Made by a program: the position numbers and the translations under genes. Source: SLQH01 sp964612995 (lineage in GTDB: Bacteria > Planctomycetota > UBA11346). From it: 30,656 bases of DNA. The stretch lies in the NCBI GenBank assembly GCA_964612995.1, contig CAZTGE010000039.1, positions 1-30,656 of the forward strand, read 5' to 3'. Under the pieces are notes generated by a model that saw nothing but the letters and a program-made list of their open reading frames with translations, was not told the DNA's origin and did not search any database. Shown here in pieces: positions 13,927 through 23,056 of this stretch (position 1 is the stretch's first letter; each line of letters begins with the position of its first letter).

Positions 13927-15462
13927 ATGGCCTTGCGCAGTGCCATCCCGATCCACACTGCCAGAATGCGCGTTCTGGCCCGCATCGGCATCACCGCTAT
14001 GCGGATCGTGTTCGTGCTGCCGCTGGCGCTGGGCTACCTGTTCAGCGGCAGCGACGCCTTCGCCCGCCATCTCGCCCTGCGCTATCTGCGTACGCGCCGC
14101 GCCGCCTGGCTGGCGCTGGCCGCGGTGACGCTGACGGTGTGGGTGCCGATCGCGGTGATGGGGGTGATGCAGGGCTGGCTCGAGGTCTGGCAGCGCCAGA
14201 TCCGCGCAGCCGAGTCCGACTTCACCGTCAGCGCACCGCTGCATGTCTACGGATTGCCCGAAGGCTACCGTGAGCAGGCGCTGCAGGCCGTACCGGGGGT
14301 GCAGGCGGTGGCGCCGTTCATCAGCACCGAGGCGGTGTTGGCGCTGCACGGACGCAACCCGCGCAGCGATGACGAGCGCTACGACTCGCGCGCCAACGTC
14401 TTCGCCAAATGCGAGGGCCTGATCTGGCAGCGCGACGAGGCGCTGAAGCGGATGGCGCCGGACAAACTCCACGCCACCCCGACCCTCGATCTCTCGCTGC
14501 CGCCGATCCCGCCGGACCAACGCGGCACCGCCTTCCTCACACCGCGCTGGCGTTCCTGGCTCGCCTTGCGTTCGCTCGCGCTCGCCGACACGCTCACCGG
14601 CTCGCCGATGCCGCCACAGCCGAGCCCCCGGCCGGGGCTGATCGTCGGTCGCGAACTGATGTACACCAACCACGGCCTGCACGGCCCGATGGGCCCGGGC
14701 TCGATCATCCAGGTCAACCTGCCCGACGCCGCCGGCGGCCGGGTGGGGCAGTTCATCGCCGAGGTCTCGGACACCATCGGCACCGGGGTCTACGAGATCG
14801 ACCGCTACACCGTGTTCGCGCCACTGCCGCAATGTCAGCGACTGACCAAGATGGACGGCACCCACCCCGCCAGTCAGGGAGTGCGCGAAATCACCGGCTA
14901 CCACGTCGCCAAGCAGTCCGATGCCGACATGCTCACGGTGGGCCGGGCGCTCGACGCCGCGGCGCCCGGCACCCGGGTGCGCCACTGGACCGACATCCGC
15001 GGCCATCTGCTGCGCAACGTACGCCAGAACCGCAACGTCCTCGGCTTCGTGATGATCTGCGTCCAGCTGATCTGCATCTTCATCATCTATGCCCTGTTCA
15101 GCACCCTGGTCGCGGAGAAACGGCACGACATCGGGGTGCTCATCGGCCTGGGTGCGCGCCGGCGCAGCGTGGTCGCGGCCTTCCTGTTCGCCGCGCTCGC
15201 GATCTGCCTGATCGGCGGGGCCGCCGGCTGGGTGCTCGGCTGGGGGACGCTCGCGGTGCTCAACCCGGTCAGCGAGGCGCTCGGCGTACCGCTGTTTCCG
15301 CAGGAATTCATGTACACGCCGGAGGCGCCGACCAGCTTCAACCCGCTGATCCCCCTGACCTACGTCACGATCATCACCGTGGTCGGCCTGGTCGCCGCCT
15401 TCGCCCCGGCCTGGCGCGCCGGCGGGATCGACCCCATCGCCACCATCCGGGAGAACGGCTGA
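13927..15462 (+). CDS. ABC transporter permease, MacB/LolC-like (FtsX fold)
   Basis: This 511-aa inner-membrane permease has an N-terminal transmembrane helix (about 58-78, LALAAVTLTVWVPIAVMGVM), a large periplasmic domain (about 80-360), and three C-terminal helices (about 375-395, 418-442, 478-498). The FtsX-type coupling pattern EKRHDIGVLIGLGARRRSVVAAFLF follows the second helix and the end is PAWRAGGIDPIATIRENG. Such permeases extract or export lipoproteins, lipids or peptides using a LolD/MacB-type ATPase, encoded next with overlapping stop and start. No membrane-fusion partner is present. The exact start is uncertain (ATGs at 13927, 13966 and 13999, none with a good ribosome site). Confidence 0.85.
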   Translation: MALRSAIPIHTARMRVLARIGITAMRIVFVLPLALGYLFSGSDAFARHLALRYLRTRRAAWLALAAVTLTVWVPIAVMGVMQGWLEVWQRQIRAAESDFTVSAPLHVYGLPEGYREQALQAVPGVQAVAPFISTEAVLALHGRNPRSDDERYDSRANVFAKCEGLIWQRDEALKRMAPDKLHATPTLDLSLPPIPPDQRGTAFLTPRWRSWLALRSLALADTLTGSPMPPQPSPRPGLIVGRELMYTNHGLHGPMGPGSIIQVNLPDAAGGRVGQFIAEVSDTIGTGVYEIDRYTVFAPLPQCQRLTKMDGTHPASQGVREITGYHVAKQSDADMLTVGRALDAAAPGTRVRHWTDIRGHLLRNVRQNRNVLGFVMICVQLICIFIIYALFSTLVAEKRHDIGVLIGLGARRRSVVAAFLFAALAICLIGGAAGWVLGWGTLAVLNPVSEALGVPLFPQEFMYTPEAPTSFNPLIPLTYVTIITVVGLVAAFAPAWRAGGIDPIATIRENG

Positions 15463-16130
15463 TGGCCGTGCTCGCACTCGACGGCATCGTCAAGACCTAC
15501 CCGCCCGACCTGCGGGTGCTCGACGGCCTCGATCTGCGCTGCGAGGCCGGCCAGACCCTGGCGATCCACGGCGCGAGCGGCACCGGCAAGAGTACACTGC
15601 TGAACATCGTCGGCCTGCTCGACCGTCCCGATGCCGGCCGGATGACCTTCCTCGATCAGGACCTCACCGACCTCGCGCCGGCCGCGCGCACCGCCCTGCG
15701 GGCGCGCCACCTCGGCTTCGTGTTCCAGGGCTTCCACCTCCTGCCCGAGTTCTCCGTGCTCGAAAACATCCTCATGCCCGCACGCTGCGCGCGCCACCCG
15801 CTGGGTCCCGCGCGGATCCGGGCACGCGAACTGATGCAGGCGGTCGGACTCCCGCCGCGCGAAGGCGCCGCGGTGCAGACCCTCTCCGGCGGCGAGCGCC
15901 AGCGGGTGGCGCTGTGCCGCGCGCTGCTGCTGCGCCCGCGTCTGCTCCTGGCCGACGAGCCGACCGGCAACCTCGACCCCGCCACCGCCCAGGTGGTGGT
16001 CGACCAGCTGGTGGCCCTGACCCGCGAGCACGGCTCGAGCCTGCTCATGGTCACCCACGATCGTGCCATCGCCGCCCACGCCGACCGCCGGATGGAACTG
16101 CGCGATGGCGCGGTCCACCCGCTCGACTGA
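15462..16130 (+). CDS. ABC transporter ATP-binding protein (LolD/MacB type)
   Basis: This 222-aa ATPase powers the preceding permease. Motifs: Walker A GASGTGKST (about 38-46), Q-loop VFQGFHLLPEFSVLEN, signature LSGGERQRVALCRAL, Walker B LLLADEPTGNLD, and switch His in MVTHDR. The Q-loop and the TGNLD box are typical of the LolD/MacB/FtsE group. The ATG overlaps the permease stop by one base (TGATG), so translation is coupled and a 1:1 complex is expected. The start has no other competing ATG. It converges on the sensor kinase gene, only 9 bp away. Confidence 0.93.
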   Translation: MAVLALDGIVKTYPPDLRVLDGLDLRCEAGQTLAIHGASGTGKSTLLNIVGLLDRPDAGRMTFLDQDLTDLAPAARTALRARHLGFVFQGFHLLPEFSVLENILMPARCARHPLGPARIRARELMQAVGLPPREGAAVQTLSGGERQRVALCRALLLRPRLLLADEPTGNLDPATAQVVVDQLVALTREHGSSLLMVTHDRAIAAHADRRMELRDGAVHPLD

Positions 16131-16139
16131 GACCCCGGT

Positions 16140-17366
16140 TCACTCCGCCGGGGCCAGGCCCGCGAGCACGAAGCGCGCCCCCGGTCGGGCATCCTCGTAG
16201 CGCAGCTGGGCCCCGTGCGCATCGGCGATCGCCTTGGACAGATGCAGGCCCAGGCCGCTGCCGCCGCGGCGCTCACCAGCGAAGGCGTCGAACAGCTGCC
16301 CCTGGCGCTCGGGCGCGATCCCGGGCCCCTCGTCACGCACGGCGAAGCCGTCTGCGCGCACCGCGATCGCCACCCGGCCACCGCCGTGCTGGACCTGGAT
16401 CGCGTTGAGAATCAGGTTGATCAGCAGCTGCCGCATACGGGCGGGATCGGCCTGCGCCCGCGCCGCCCCATCGATCTCGAGCACCACGCCCGCATGTTCG
16501 GCCTGACGCCGCAGCAGCCGGCAGACGTCCGCCGCGATCGCCGCCAGATCGCAGGCGACCGGCTCCACATTCATGCCGCGCGAATAGGCCAGCAGCTCGT
16601 CGACGATCAGGTCCAGGCGCTGGAGCTCGTCGAGGATCATCGGCAGCCGCTGTTCGTCGGGCAGCTGCCGCGCGAGCATCTGCACCGTCAGCCGCACCGC
16701 CGAAAGCGGATTGCGCACCTCGTGGGCGATGGTGGCGGTGAAGGTGCCCAGGGTGGCCAGGCGTTCGGCCATCCGATTGGCCCGATCGAGCTCGCTCAGG
16801 CGCGCGCGCATGCTCTCGAGATTCAGCGCGAGGTCACGGATCTCACCGCCGCCGACCGGTGTGACCGCGCGCTCGAGCTCCCCCTCGCCGATGCGTTGCG
16901 CATCGTGCCCGAGCCGCTCGAGCGGGCGGGCCAGACGGCGCGCGATCCACCACGAGGCGGCGGCGAAGGCCGCGATCCCGGCGCCGGTGAACACCAGCGC
17001 CGCGAGCAGGACGCTGCGCGCAACCTGCGCGTGGGCCTGATTGCGGTAGTCGATCACGATCTCGCGCCCGGCGTGGGCACCGCGCGCGATCGGCGCAACC
17101 ACCTGCCCGGCGGGGTGCGCGAGCCCGGCATCGACGAGGCGGAACTCGAACCCGGTGAGCTGCTTCATCAGACGCAGGTTGCGCTCGTTGAGACTGAAGC
17201 CGCCCTCGACCAGAACCGCGGCCACGCGCTCAGCCGAATCACGGGCCCGGCGTTCGAGCAGGCCGTCGAGAAAGAACCAGGCCGTCGTGCCCGCCACCAG
17301 GGCGAAGACCAGGAACAGCCCGAGATAGCTGGCCAGCAGACGGCTGCGGGTACGCATCCGCCCCAT
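16140..17366 (-). CDS. Membrane sensor histidine kinase (orphan)
   Basis: This 408-aa kinase has TM1 (about 10-33), a short extracytoplasmic sensor (34-117), TM2 (about 118-141), a HAMP linker (RRLARPLERLGHDAQRIGEGELE, 143-165), an H-box TIAHEVRNPLSAVRLTVQML with phospho-acceptor His215, and an HATPase domain with the N-box (LINLILNAIQV), G1 box (VRDEGPGIAP) and G2 (GGSGLGLHLSKAIADAHG). It autophosphorylates on His and passes phosphate to a response regulator that is not encoded beside it. The start could be 17366 or 17357; neither has a strong ribosome site. Its signal is unknown. The sensor region is small, without recognised domain motifs. Confidence 0.92.
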   Translation of the reverse strand: MGRMRTRSRLLASYLGLFLVFALVAGTTAWFFLDGLLERRARDSAERVAAVLVEGGFSLNERNLRLMKQLTGFEFRLVDAGLAHPAGQVVAPIARGAHAGREIVIDYRNQAHAQVARSVLLAALVFTGAGIAAFAAASWWIARRLARPLERLGHDAQRIGEGELERAVTPVGGGEIRDLALNLESMRARLSELDRANRMAERLATLGTFTATIAHEVRNPLSAVRLTVQMLARQLPDEQRLPMILDELQRLDLIVDELLAYSRGMNVEPVACDLAAIAADVCRLLRRQAEHAGVVLEIDGAARAQADPARMRQLLINLILNAIQVQHGGGRVAIAVRADGFAVRDEGPGIAPERQGQLFDAFAGERRGGSGLGLHLSKAIADAHGAQLRYEDARPGARFVLAGLAPAE

Positions 17367-17408
17367 ACCATCAGGCCCGGGACGCGGAGCAAGCGCCCCC
17401 GCGGCGAC

Positions 17409-18008
17409 TCAGCGCCCGACGGTGGCGAAACGGCCGAGATAGCGTGCCACCCCATCGCGGGTGGGCTGCATCGCGTCCTCGCCGCGCCGCCAGTTGGCCG
17501 GGCAGACATCACCGTGCTGCTCGGTGAACTGGAGCGCGTCGAGGATCCGCAGCGCTTCGTCGACGTTGCGCCCCAACGGCAGGTCGTTGATCAGCTCGTG
17601 CCGCACGATGCCATCACGATCGATGAGGAATTGACCGCGCAGAGCGATCGACTCCTCGCAGAGGACGCCATAGTCGCGCGCGATGTTCTTGTCCAGATCG
17701 CTGATCAGCGGATAGCGGATCTGACCGATGCCACCCTGATCGATCGGGGTGTTGCGCCAGGCCCAATGGGTGAAATGCGAGTCCACCGACACGCCCAGGA
17801 TCCGGGTGTCGCGCTCGGCGAAGCGCTCGACGGCGCGATCGAAGGCGAGGATCTCGCTGGGACAGACGAAGGTGAAATCGAGCGGATAGAAGAACAGCAG
17901 GACATGCCGACCACGGTAGTCGGACAGGCTGATGCGCTCGAAGCTCCCGTCGGCCATCACCGCTTCGGCGGTGAAGGCGGGAGCCTCGCGGGTGACCAGG
18001 GCGGCCAT
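17409..18008 (-). CDS. Typical 2-Cys peroxiredoxin (AhpC/Prx1 group)
   Basis: This 199-aa enzyme reduces hydrogen peroxide, organic peroxides and peroxynitrite. The peroxidatic Cys49 lies in FYPLDFTFVCPSE, with the supporting Arg in IRYPLISD. The resolving Cys169 is in HGDVCPANW, so dimers form intersubunit disulfides. The length fits the Prx1/AhpC subgroup. The start has AAGGA 6 nt upstream. No ahpF or thioredoxin reductase gene is beside it, so a general thioredoxin system may reduce it. Its upstream region contains family A repeat copy 2, oriented toward this gene as copy 1 is toward the kinase gene. Confidence 0.95.
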   Translation of the reverse strand: MAALVTREAPAFTAEAVMADGSFERISLSDYRGRHVLLFFYPLDFTFVCPSEILAFDRAVERFAERDTRILGVSVDSHFTHWAWRNTPIDQGGIGQIRYPLISDLDKNIARDYGVLCEESIALRGQFLIDRDGIVRHELINDLPLGRNVDEALRILDALQFTEQHGDVCPANWRRGEDAMQPTRDGVARYLGRFATVGR

Positions 18009-18093
18009 GGCGATCCTTTCGCTGCGCGCGGAGACGACGCTGTGTCTACAGTGCGCAGCCGCGTGCGGCGGTCAACGCAGCACCCAGCCGGGC

Positions 18094-18259
18094 TCAGGGC
18101 GACTCAAAGCTCGCAAATGAGGGCCATGCCTCGCCTTCACCTGCATCACTATGACCCAAGCATCGAAGCGAGCCGGGCGGTTTGACCCAGGTGGAGGCGA
18201 CGCAAGGCATGCCGACCTGGAGATCGTCGCTCCCGGGGCGAGCTGTGAGTCGCCCTGCA
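18094..18259 (-). repeat. Family A palindromic intergenic repeat, copy 2
   Basis: Its reverse complement matches 1881-2045 at about 85% by eye, including the conserved blocks caggtcggcatgccttgcg, tccacctg, aaccgcccggc and ggcgaggcatggccctcatt. Both arms are mirror images, so the unit can fold into one long imperfect hairpin. It lacks the 15-bp direct repeats that bound copy 1. It sits between the hybrid kinase gene and the peroxiredoxin gene, read in the same direction as both. The rest of the 18009-18292 gap shows nothing gene-like. Confidence 0.8.
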
Positions 18260-18292
18260 GCCGGGCTGTCGCGCCGGGCGCACGCGGCGCCC

Positions 18293-20041
18293 TCAAGCCG
18301 AGCGGTTCTTGGCCTTGGCGATGCGGTGGCTGAGTTCGGCGATGGTGAAGGGCTTCTTGACGTAGCCCGCGAGCCCCTCCTCGCGCAGCGCCTCGACCGC
18401 CGCCCCGCGGGTGAAGCCCGAGCTGACCACGATCCGCGCCGCGGGATCCATCGCCCGGATCGCCTGGAAGGTCTCGGCGCCGCCCAGCCGTGGCATGACC
18501 ATGTCGAGCAGGACCACGTCGATGCGCGTGCCGTGTTCGCGGAAGAGCTCAACCGCTTCCTGCCCGTCTTCGGCGAGCAGGACCTCATAGCCGAGCGTGG
18601 CAAGCATCTCCTCGGCGGTACAGCGGATGACCTCTTCGTCGTCGACCACCAGCACGGTGCCGGTGCCGGGAACGATGGTCGCATGCACGTAGGATGACTC
18701 GAGGTCGGCCCGGTCCTCGACCGGCAGATAGACGTGCACCGCAGTACCCGCTTCCAGCTCGCTGTAGAGCGCGACCGCCCCGTGGTGATCGGCGACGGTC
18801 GAGTAGACCGCAGCCAAGCCGAGCCCGGAGCCGGTCCCGGTGGCCTTGGTGGTGAAGAAGGGCTCGAAGGCGCGGCGCTGGGTTTCGCGCGACATGCCGG
18901 TGCCGGTGTCGCGGATCACCACCTGGATGTAGGTGCCGGGGCGCAGATCGAAGGCGCTGGCCTCGCAGTAGGTCTGATCGAACGCGATGTCGGCGGTCTC
19001 GATCCGCAGCTCGCCACCCTCGGGCATGGCGTCGCGCGCGTTGAGGCAGATGTGCAGCAGCGCGGCCTGCAGCTGGGCCGGGTCGCCGAGGATCGCATGG
19101 CTGTCCGCCTCGAGCGCGAGCCCGATCCTGATCCGCCGGTCGACCACCCGCTGCAGCATCGCCCGGGTGTTCTCCAGCAAGGCATGGAGGTCGACCGCGG
19201 TGCTGTCCACGCGCCCACGATGCGAGAACGCCAACAGCTTGTTGGTCAGCTCGACCGCGCGGTCGACGGTCTTGACGATCATCTCGACCATCCGCTGCGA
19301 CCGTGCGTCCGGCCCGACATGCTCGGCCAGCAGCTCGGCCGAACCGAGGATCCCGCCGAGCATGTTGTTGAAATCGTGGGCGATACCGCCGGCGAGCTGG
19401 CCGATGGCCTCCATCTTCTGCGCATGGCGCAACTCGTCCTCGAGCCGCTGTTTCTCGGTCACATCGGCGAGCACCAGCACCGCGCCCACGGGAGCACCAT
19501 GTTCATTGCGCCGCGCGGCCGCGCGCCACTCCACCGGGCACAGGGTCTCGTCGGGCAGTACCAGCATGCCGCTGGCCGGCAGGCCACGGCCGCTCTCGCG
19601 CCCGTGGGTCAGGGGGTCGATCAGGCAGGCTGTCCCCTCGGCGGTGCGCAACCGCACCAGCTCGCTGAGCGGTCGCCCCCGGGCATGCTGCTCGTCGCTC
19701 CCGAGCAACTGCGCCGCGACCGGGTTGAGCTGCTCGATCCGTCCGTCGACATCGACCGCGATCACCGCTTCGGCGATCGCATCGAGGGTCAGGCGCAGAT
19801 CCTGCGCGCTACGCCGCTGAGCCTGATTCTCGACCGCACTGCGCGCGCCCGTGGTCCGCATCAACTCGCAGCGGCGACGACGCTCGCGGGCCCACAGCAG
19901 CACGAACAGGACGCAAGCGGCAGCCAGTAGCGGAATCAGCATCCACGACACGGGGCCACCAGGGCTGCCGCCCGCGGCCATCGCCATCGGCCCCACGAGT
20001 GACGACATCACAAACAGGAAGGGCTGCACGAGCACCGACAT
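18293..20041 (-). CDS. Hybrid sensor histidine kinase with PAS and receiver domains
   Basis: This 582-aa protein has a hydrophobic N-terminus (1-24, signal or TM), a clear TM (about 32-50), a PAS domain (about 82-198, DAIAEAVIAVDVDGRIEQLNPVAAQLLG), then an H-box LAGGIAHDFNNMLGGI with His222. The HATPase domain follows (N-box HICLNARDAMPEGG; G boxes VIRDTGTGMSRETQ and GTGSGLGLAAVYSTVADHHG). A C-terminal receiver (about 455-575) has VLVVDDEEVIR, phospho-acceptor Asp in VVLLDMVMPRLGG and the KKPF Lys. The DFNN-type H-box is typical of hybrid kinases that phosphorylate their own receiver. No output DNA-binding domain or separate regulator is nearby. The start at 20041 has AGGA too close, so a slightly different start is possible. 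Confidence 0.93.
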   Translation of the reverse strand: MSVLVQPFLFVMSSLVGPMAMAAGGSPGGPVSWMLIPLLAAACVLFVLLWARERRRRCELMRTTGARSAVENQAQRRSAQDLRLTLDAIAEAVIAVDVDGRIEQLNPVAAQLLGSDEQHARGRPLSELVRLRTAEGTACLIDPLTHGRESGRGLPASGMLVLPDETLCPVEWRAAARRNEHGAPVGAVLVLADVTEKQRLEDELRHAQKMEAIGQLAGGIAHDFNNMLGGILGSAELLAEHVGPDARSQRMVEMIVKTVDRAVELTNKLLAFSHRGRVDSTAVDLHALLENTRAMLQRVVDRRIRIGLALEADSHAILGDPAQLQAALLHICLNARDAMPEGGELRIETADIAFDQTYCEASAFDLRPGTYIQVVIRDTGTGMSRETQRRAFEPFFTTKATGTGSGLGLAAVYSTVADHHGAVALYSELEAGTAVHVYLPVEDRADLESSYVHATIVPGTGTVLVVDDEEVIRCTAEEMLATLGYEVLLAEDGQEAVELFREHGTRIDVVLLDMVMPRLGGAETFQAIRAMDPAARIVVSSGFTRGAAVEALREEGLAGYVKKPFTIAELSHRIAKAKNRSA

Positions 20042-20175
20042 GTCCTGTTACACTGTGACGCGCAGGCAACGAATGCCACCGAAAGCCCGCCCTCTGGCTG
20101 TGCACCGTATGGGTAAGTGAAACACGTCCCGTATGCTGCTTGCTTGCCAGGCCCGTGATCCAGTATCCATTGCGC

Positions 20176-20943
20176 ATGCGTACCATGGCGATCCAGACCG
20201 GCAGCAACGGCAACTGCTTCTACGTCGAATCCAGCCACACGGCCATCCTGGTCGACGCCGGGGTCTCCGGCGTCTGCGCCGAACGTGCGCTCGCCGCCCA
20301 CGGCATCGACATCCGCTGCTGCGCCAGCTGCGTGGTCACCCACGACCACAACGACCACACTCGCAGCCTCGGCGTGTTCCACCGCAAGTACGGCGTGACC
20401 CCATGGATAAGCGAAGCGACCTACGTCGCGGCCGATCGTGGTCGCGGCCTGGGGCAGATCGACCGCTGCGAGCATTTCACCGTCGGCACCGCCTTCCGTA
20501 TCGGCGATCTGCGAATCGAAACGCTGGCCACGCCGCACGACGCGGCCGATGGCTGCGCGCTGGTGATCGACGACGGCCGGGCGCGGCTGGGCGTGTTCAC
20601 CGATCTCGGTCACACCTTCGCCGGACTCGGCGCCTGCATCGCCAGCTGCGATGCGCTCTACCTCGAGAGCAACTACGATCCGGACATGCTCTCCAACGGC
20701 CCCTACCCCCGGTTCCTTCAGCAGCGGATCGCCGGACCCATGGGCCATCTGGCCAATGTCGAAGCGGCCGAGCTGCTCGCCGCTCACCGGGCTCCCGCCT
20801 GTCGCTGGGCCTGCCTCGCCCACCTGTCGCAAAACAACAACCTGCCGGAGCTGGCGTTGCAGACCCACCGGCAGGTGCTCGGCGAGGCTGCCACCATCAC
20901 GCTCGGCAGCCGTCATGCGCCGACACCGATGATGTCGCTCTGA
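20176..20943 (+). CDS. Metallo-beta-lactamase-fold hydrolase, YycJ/WalJ-like
   Basis: This 255-aa protein has the YycJ/WalJ pattern: MRTMAIQTGSNGNCFYVES at the N-terminus, ILVDAGVSG, the metal-binding THDHNDH (His56, His58, Asp60, His61), a FTDLGHTF strand-Asp motif and LESNYDP. Two metal ions are expected. Family members are cytosolic exonuclease or phosphodiesterase-like proteins linked to DNA repair or cell-wall regulation in Bacillus; the role here is unproven. I prefer ATG 20176, because a longer frame beginning at TTG 20140 adds residues with no family match. It is tail-to-tail with the next gene (12 bp apart). Confidence 0.85.
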   Translation: MRTMAIQTGSNGNCFYVESSHTAILVDAGVSGVCAERALAAHGIDIRCCASCVVTHDHNDHTRSLGVFHRKYGVTPWISEATYVAADRGRGLGQIDRCEHFTVGTAFRIGDLRIETLATPHDAADGCALVIDDGRARLGVFTDLGHTFAGLGACIASCDALYLESNYDPDMLSNGPYPRFLQQRIAGPMGHLANVEAAELLAAHRAPACRWACLAHLSQNNNLPELALQTHRQVLGEAATITLGSRHAPTPMMSL

Positions 20944-20955
20944 AGCCGGCCGGGA

Positions 20956-22800
20956 TCAGCCGGAACCGGGGCGCTCGTCGGTCTGGGCATCATCGCGCTC
21001 CGGGTCCTCCGCGAGCTCATCGCCATCGTGGTCGGCGTCGGTCCCGGCCGGATCCGAATCCGAATCGGCATCTGCGGGGGCATCCGCGTCGCCATCGTCC
21101 GTTGCCGCGGCTGCACGATCAGCATCGGAGCGCCGCCCACGCGTGCGCTCGGCGAAACGGTTGCGATCGGCCGGGGCGAGCTTGCCCGACTTCGACAGCT
21201 TGCGCCGGGTGGTGCGCAGGCGACGCATCGACTTCTTGTAGTCATCGGCGGTGCGGTCCTCGTTGCGGATGAGGATCGCCACCGATACGAAGAAGCTCGC
21301 CGCCAGCAGGACGAACGCGATCCAGATCGGGGTCCAGTCCGGCGGCTGTCTGGCCGGGATGATCTCGAAATCCGGTACCACGTACATCTGGAAGTAGACC
21401 TCGTCCGACTGCCGGTGGACGTCGTTGTACTGATCGAGCACCGGGTCGGCGTGGACCGGATAGCCATGGACCTTGAGGAAACGCCCGGTCGCGCGGACGG
21501 TATCGCCCGGCCGGGGCAACTCGTCGAGACCGATCTCGTTGTTGGCGATCACCGCCAGCTCGAAGGCGTGGTGCTCGCTGCGGCGAGTGGTGTAGACCCG
21601 GTCGCCTTCGCGGATCTCGGTCTCCACCCCATGGATGAATTTCCACATCCGGATGCGGTAGACGCGCTGGACGTTGTAGGGATGGTCGCGCGCGACGCGG
21701 TAGTCCTCGAACACGTCCCAGACCCGGCCGTCGACGGTGAAGGCCTCGCCGCGATAGGCGTCCGGGTCGGTACGCACCTTCTCGACCAACGGATCGATGG
21801 CGCGCGCGTCGGGATAGGGATCCTCCTGCCAGTTGGCCTCGTTGAACACCTGCCCGAGCAGGTAGTAGTACGGCCGCTTCTCGAGCACCGGCCGGTTGTC
21901 GTCGATACCCTGGAAAATGCTCGGGTCCTCACGCCAGCGACCGGTCTGGAAGGCGGACGATCCCGCCTCGAGCATGCCGCTGGCTCTGTCGACCGACATC
22001 GTCGGGCGCACCACGCTCGCCGCCATCGTCGGCATCGGTTGGATCCCCTGCTTGACGTGCGGCAGCTTCGCCACCCCGGTGAAGCGGCCGACCAGATGGG
22101 CCTCCTCGCCCGGCACCACTGCCTTGTCGCCCTCGGTCCGCACCCCGGTGGCGGGCGCGAGTGCGTGGAGATACCAGTCGCTCTCGTCCAGCCGCACCGT
22201 CATCCGATACCACTGCTCGTCGCTGCGTTCGCCGCCGCCGCTGCCTGCGATGATTTCGGTGCTCATATCCATCAGCAGTCCGCGTACCGCGATCGGCTTG
22301 CCCAGCGGAACGTCCTCCCGGACCAGGGCAGCGGGGTCGTAACCCTCGTAGAGCGGGGGGTCGGCAGCGTCATTGGCCAACTGGGCATGGGCCCAGGCGA
22401 GGCAGCCTTTGGACAGGGAGGTCACGTTGAGGCCCAGATCCTCGTAGTCGTCGAGGAAGCGCTCGACCCGGGTCGATTTCTCCTGGATCTCGGCGTAGCT
22501 GGGCAGCGGCATCGCCGCGACCGCCGCCGCGTGATCGGGCACGATCATCGGCGGCGGCTTGCGTTCCTCGAGCTTCAGCGGCACGCCACCGGGACCGCCG
22601 TCGCCCCCACCCGAGTCGAGCAGGTCTGGCAGGTAGAGCACCCCGACCGCGACCATCAGCACCGCGAGCGCTCCGAGAGTCAGCATGCGCGTGCGTTCGC
22701 GCCGACGGATGGTCGGTTGCGATTGTCCCGACCGACGCGCACCGTCGTCGCGTCGCAGCCGGAACTGCACCTTGTTGCCACCGCCGAACAGCTTGCTCAT
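20956..22800 (-). CDS. Large two-TM protein of unknown function with OB-like segments
   Basis: I do not recognise a named family. The 614-aa protein has a basic N-terminal cytoplasmic part, TM1 at about 39-58, a large outer region (about 60-490), TM2 at about 491-511 (WIAFVLLAASFFVSVAILI), a very basic stretch (DYKKSMRRLRTTRRKL) and a highly acidic Asp/Ala/Glu tail (about 560-614). The outer region repeats a strand pattern of the form G-x-x-x-x-V-R/D/G-x-x-x-x-V (GKPIAVRGLLMDM, GEEAHLVGRFTGV, GEAFTVDGRVWDV, GDTVRATGRFLKV), suggesting several OB-like beta-barrels. ATG 22800 has GGAGG 4 nt upstream; the frame could extend to 22830 without support. It is divergent from the coiled-coil protein gene at 23057. 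Confidence 0.85.
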   Translation of the reverse strand: MSKLFGGGNKVQFRLRRDDGARRSGQSQPTIRRRERTRMLTLGALAVLMVAVGVLYLPDLLDSGGGDGGPGGVPLKLEERKPPPMIVPDHAAAVAAMPLPSYAEIQEKSTRVERFLDDYEDLGLNVTSLSKGCLAWAHAQLANDAADPPLYEGYDPAALVREDVPLGKPIAVRGLLMDMSTEIIAGSGGGERSDEQWYRMTVRLDESDWYLHALAPATGVRTEGDKAVVPGEEAHLVGRFTGVAKLPHVKQGIQPMPTMAASVVRPTMSVDRASGMLEAGSSAFQTGRWREDPSIFQGIDDNRPVLEKRPYYYLLGQVFNEANWQEDPYPDARAIDPLVEKVRTDPDAYRGEAFTVDGRVWDVFEDYRVARDHPYNVQRVYRIRMWKFIHGVETEIREGDRVYTTRRSEHHAFELAVIANNEIGLDELPRPGDTVRATGRFLKVHGYPVHADPVLDQYNDVHRQSDEVYFQMYVVPDFEIIPARQPPDWTPIWIAFVLLAASFFVSVAILIRNEDRTADDYKKSMRRLRTTRRKLSKSGKLAPADRNRFAERTRGRRSDADRAAAATDDGDADAPADADSDSDPAGTDADHDGDELAEDPERDDAQTDERPGSG

Positions 22801-23056
22801 CGATCCTCCGCCTTCCGCTCTGTGAACCAAACGTACCGGCGCCCCCGCGGTTCGGGCACGTCCTGCACCGCTCCCGGCCGCACCACCCGCGCTGTGATGG
22901 AGACGCAGGGCGTCACCGGCTTTACGCGATCACCGCACGCTACCTTGCACGTCGGGCCTGTGAACCCCGCTCTGGCTTGCGCGCCAGACGGCGCGGGAGC
23001 CGGCGAATGGAAGCGAATCCCTTGCGGCGGCGGACTCCAGGCCGAGACTGGGGCCC
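22801..23056. other. Divergent intergenic region
   Basis: 256 bp between the two oppositely transcribed membrane-protein genes. It must hold both promoters, but no strong -35/-10 pair, repeat or hairpin stands out by eye. Confidence 0.5.

Noticed and set aside
13858..15477. Extension of the folD frame upstream to 15477
   Set aside because: The FolD family starts near 13857; the extra part is antisense to the ABC permease.
18151..18333. Short open frames inside repeat A copy 2
   Set aside because: The reading differs from that of copy 1 by substitutions typical of non-coding DNA; better explained by the palindrome.
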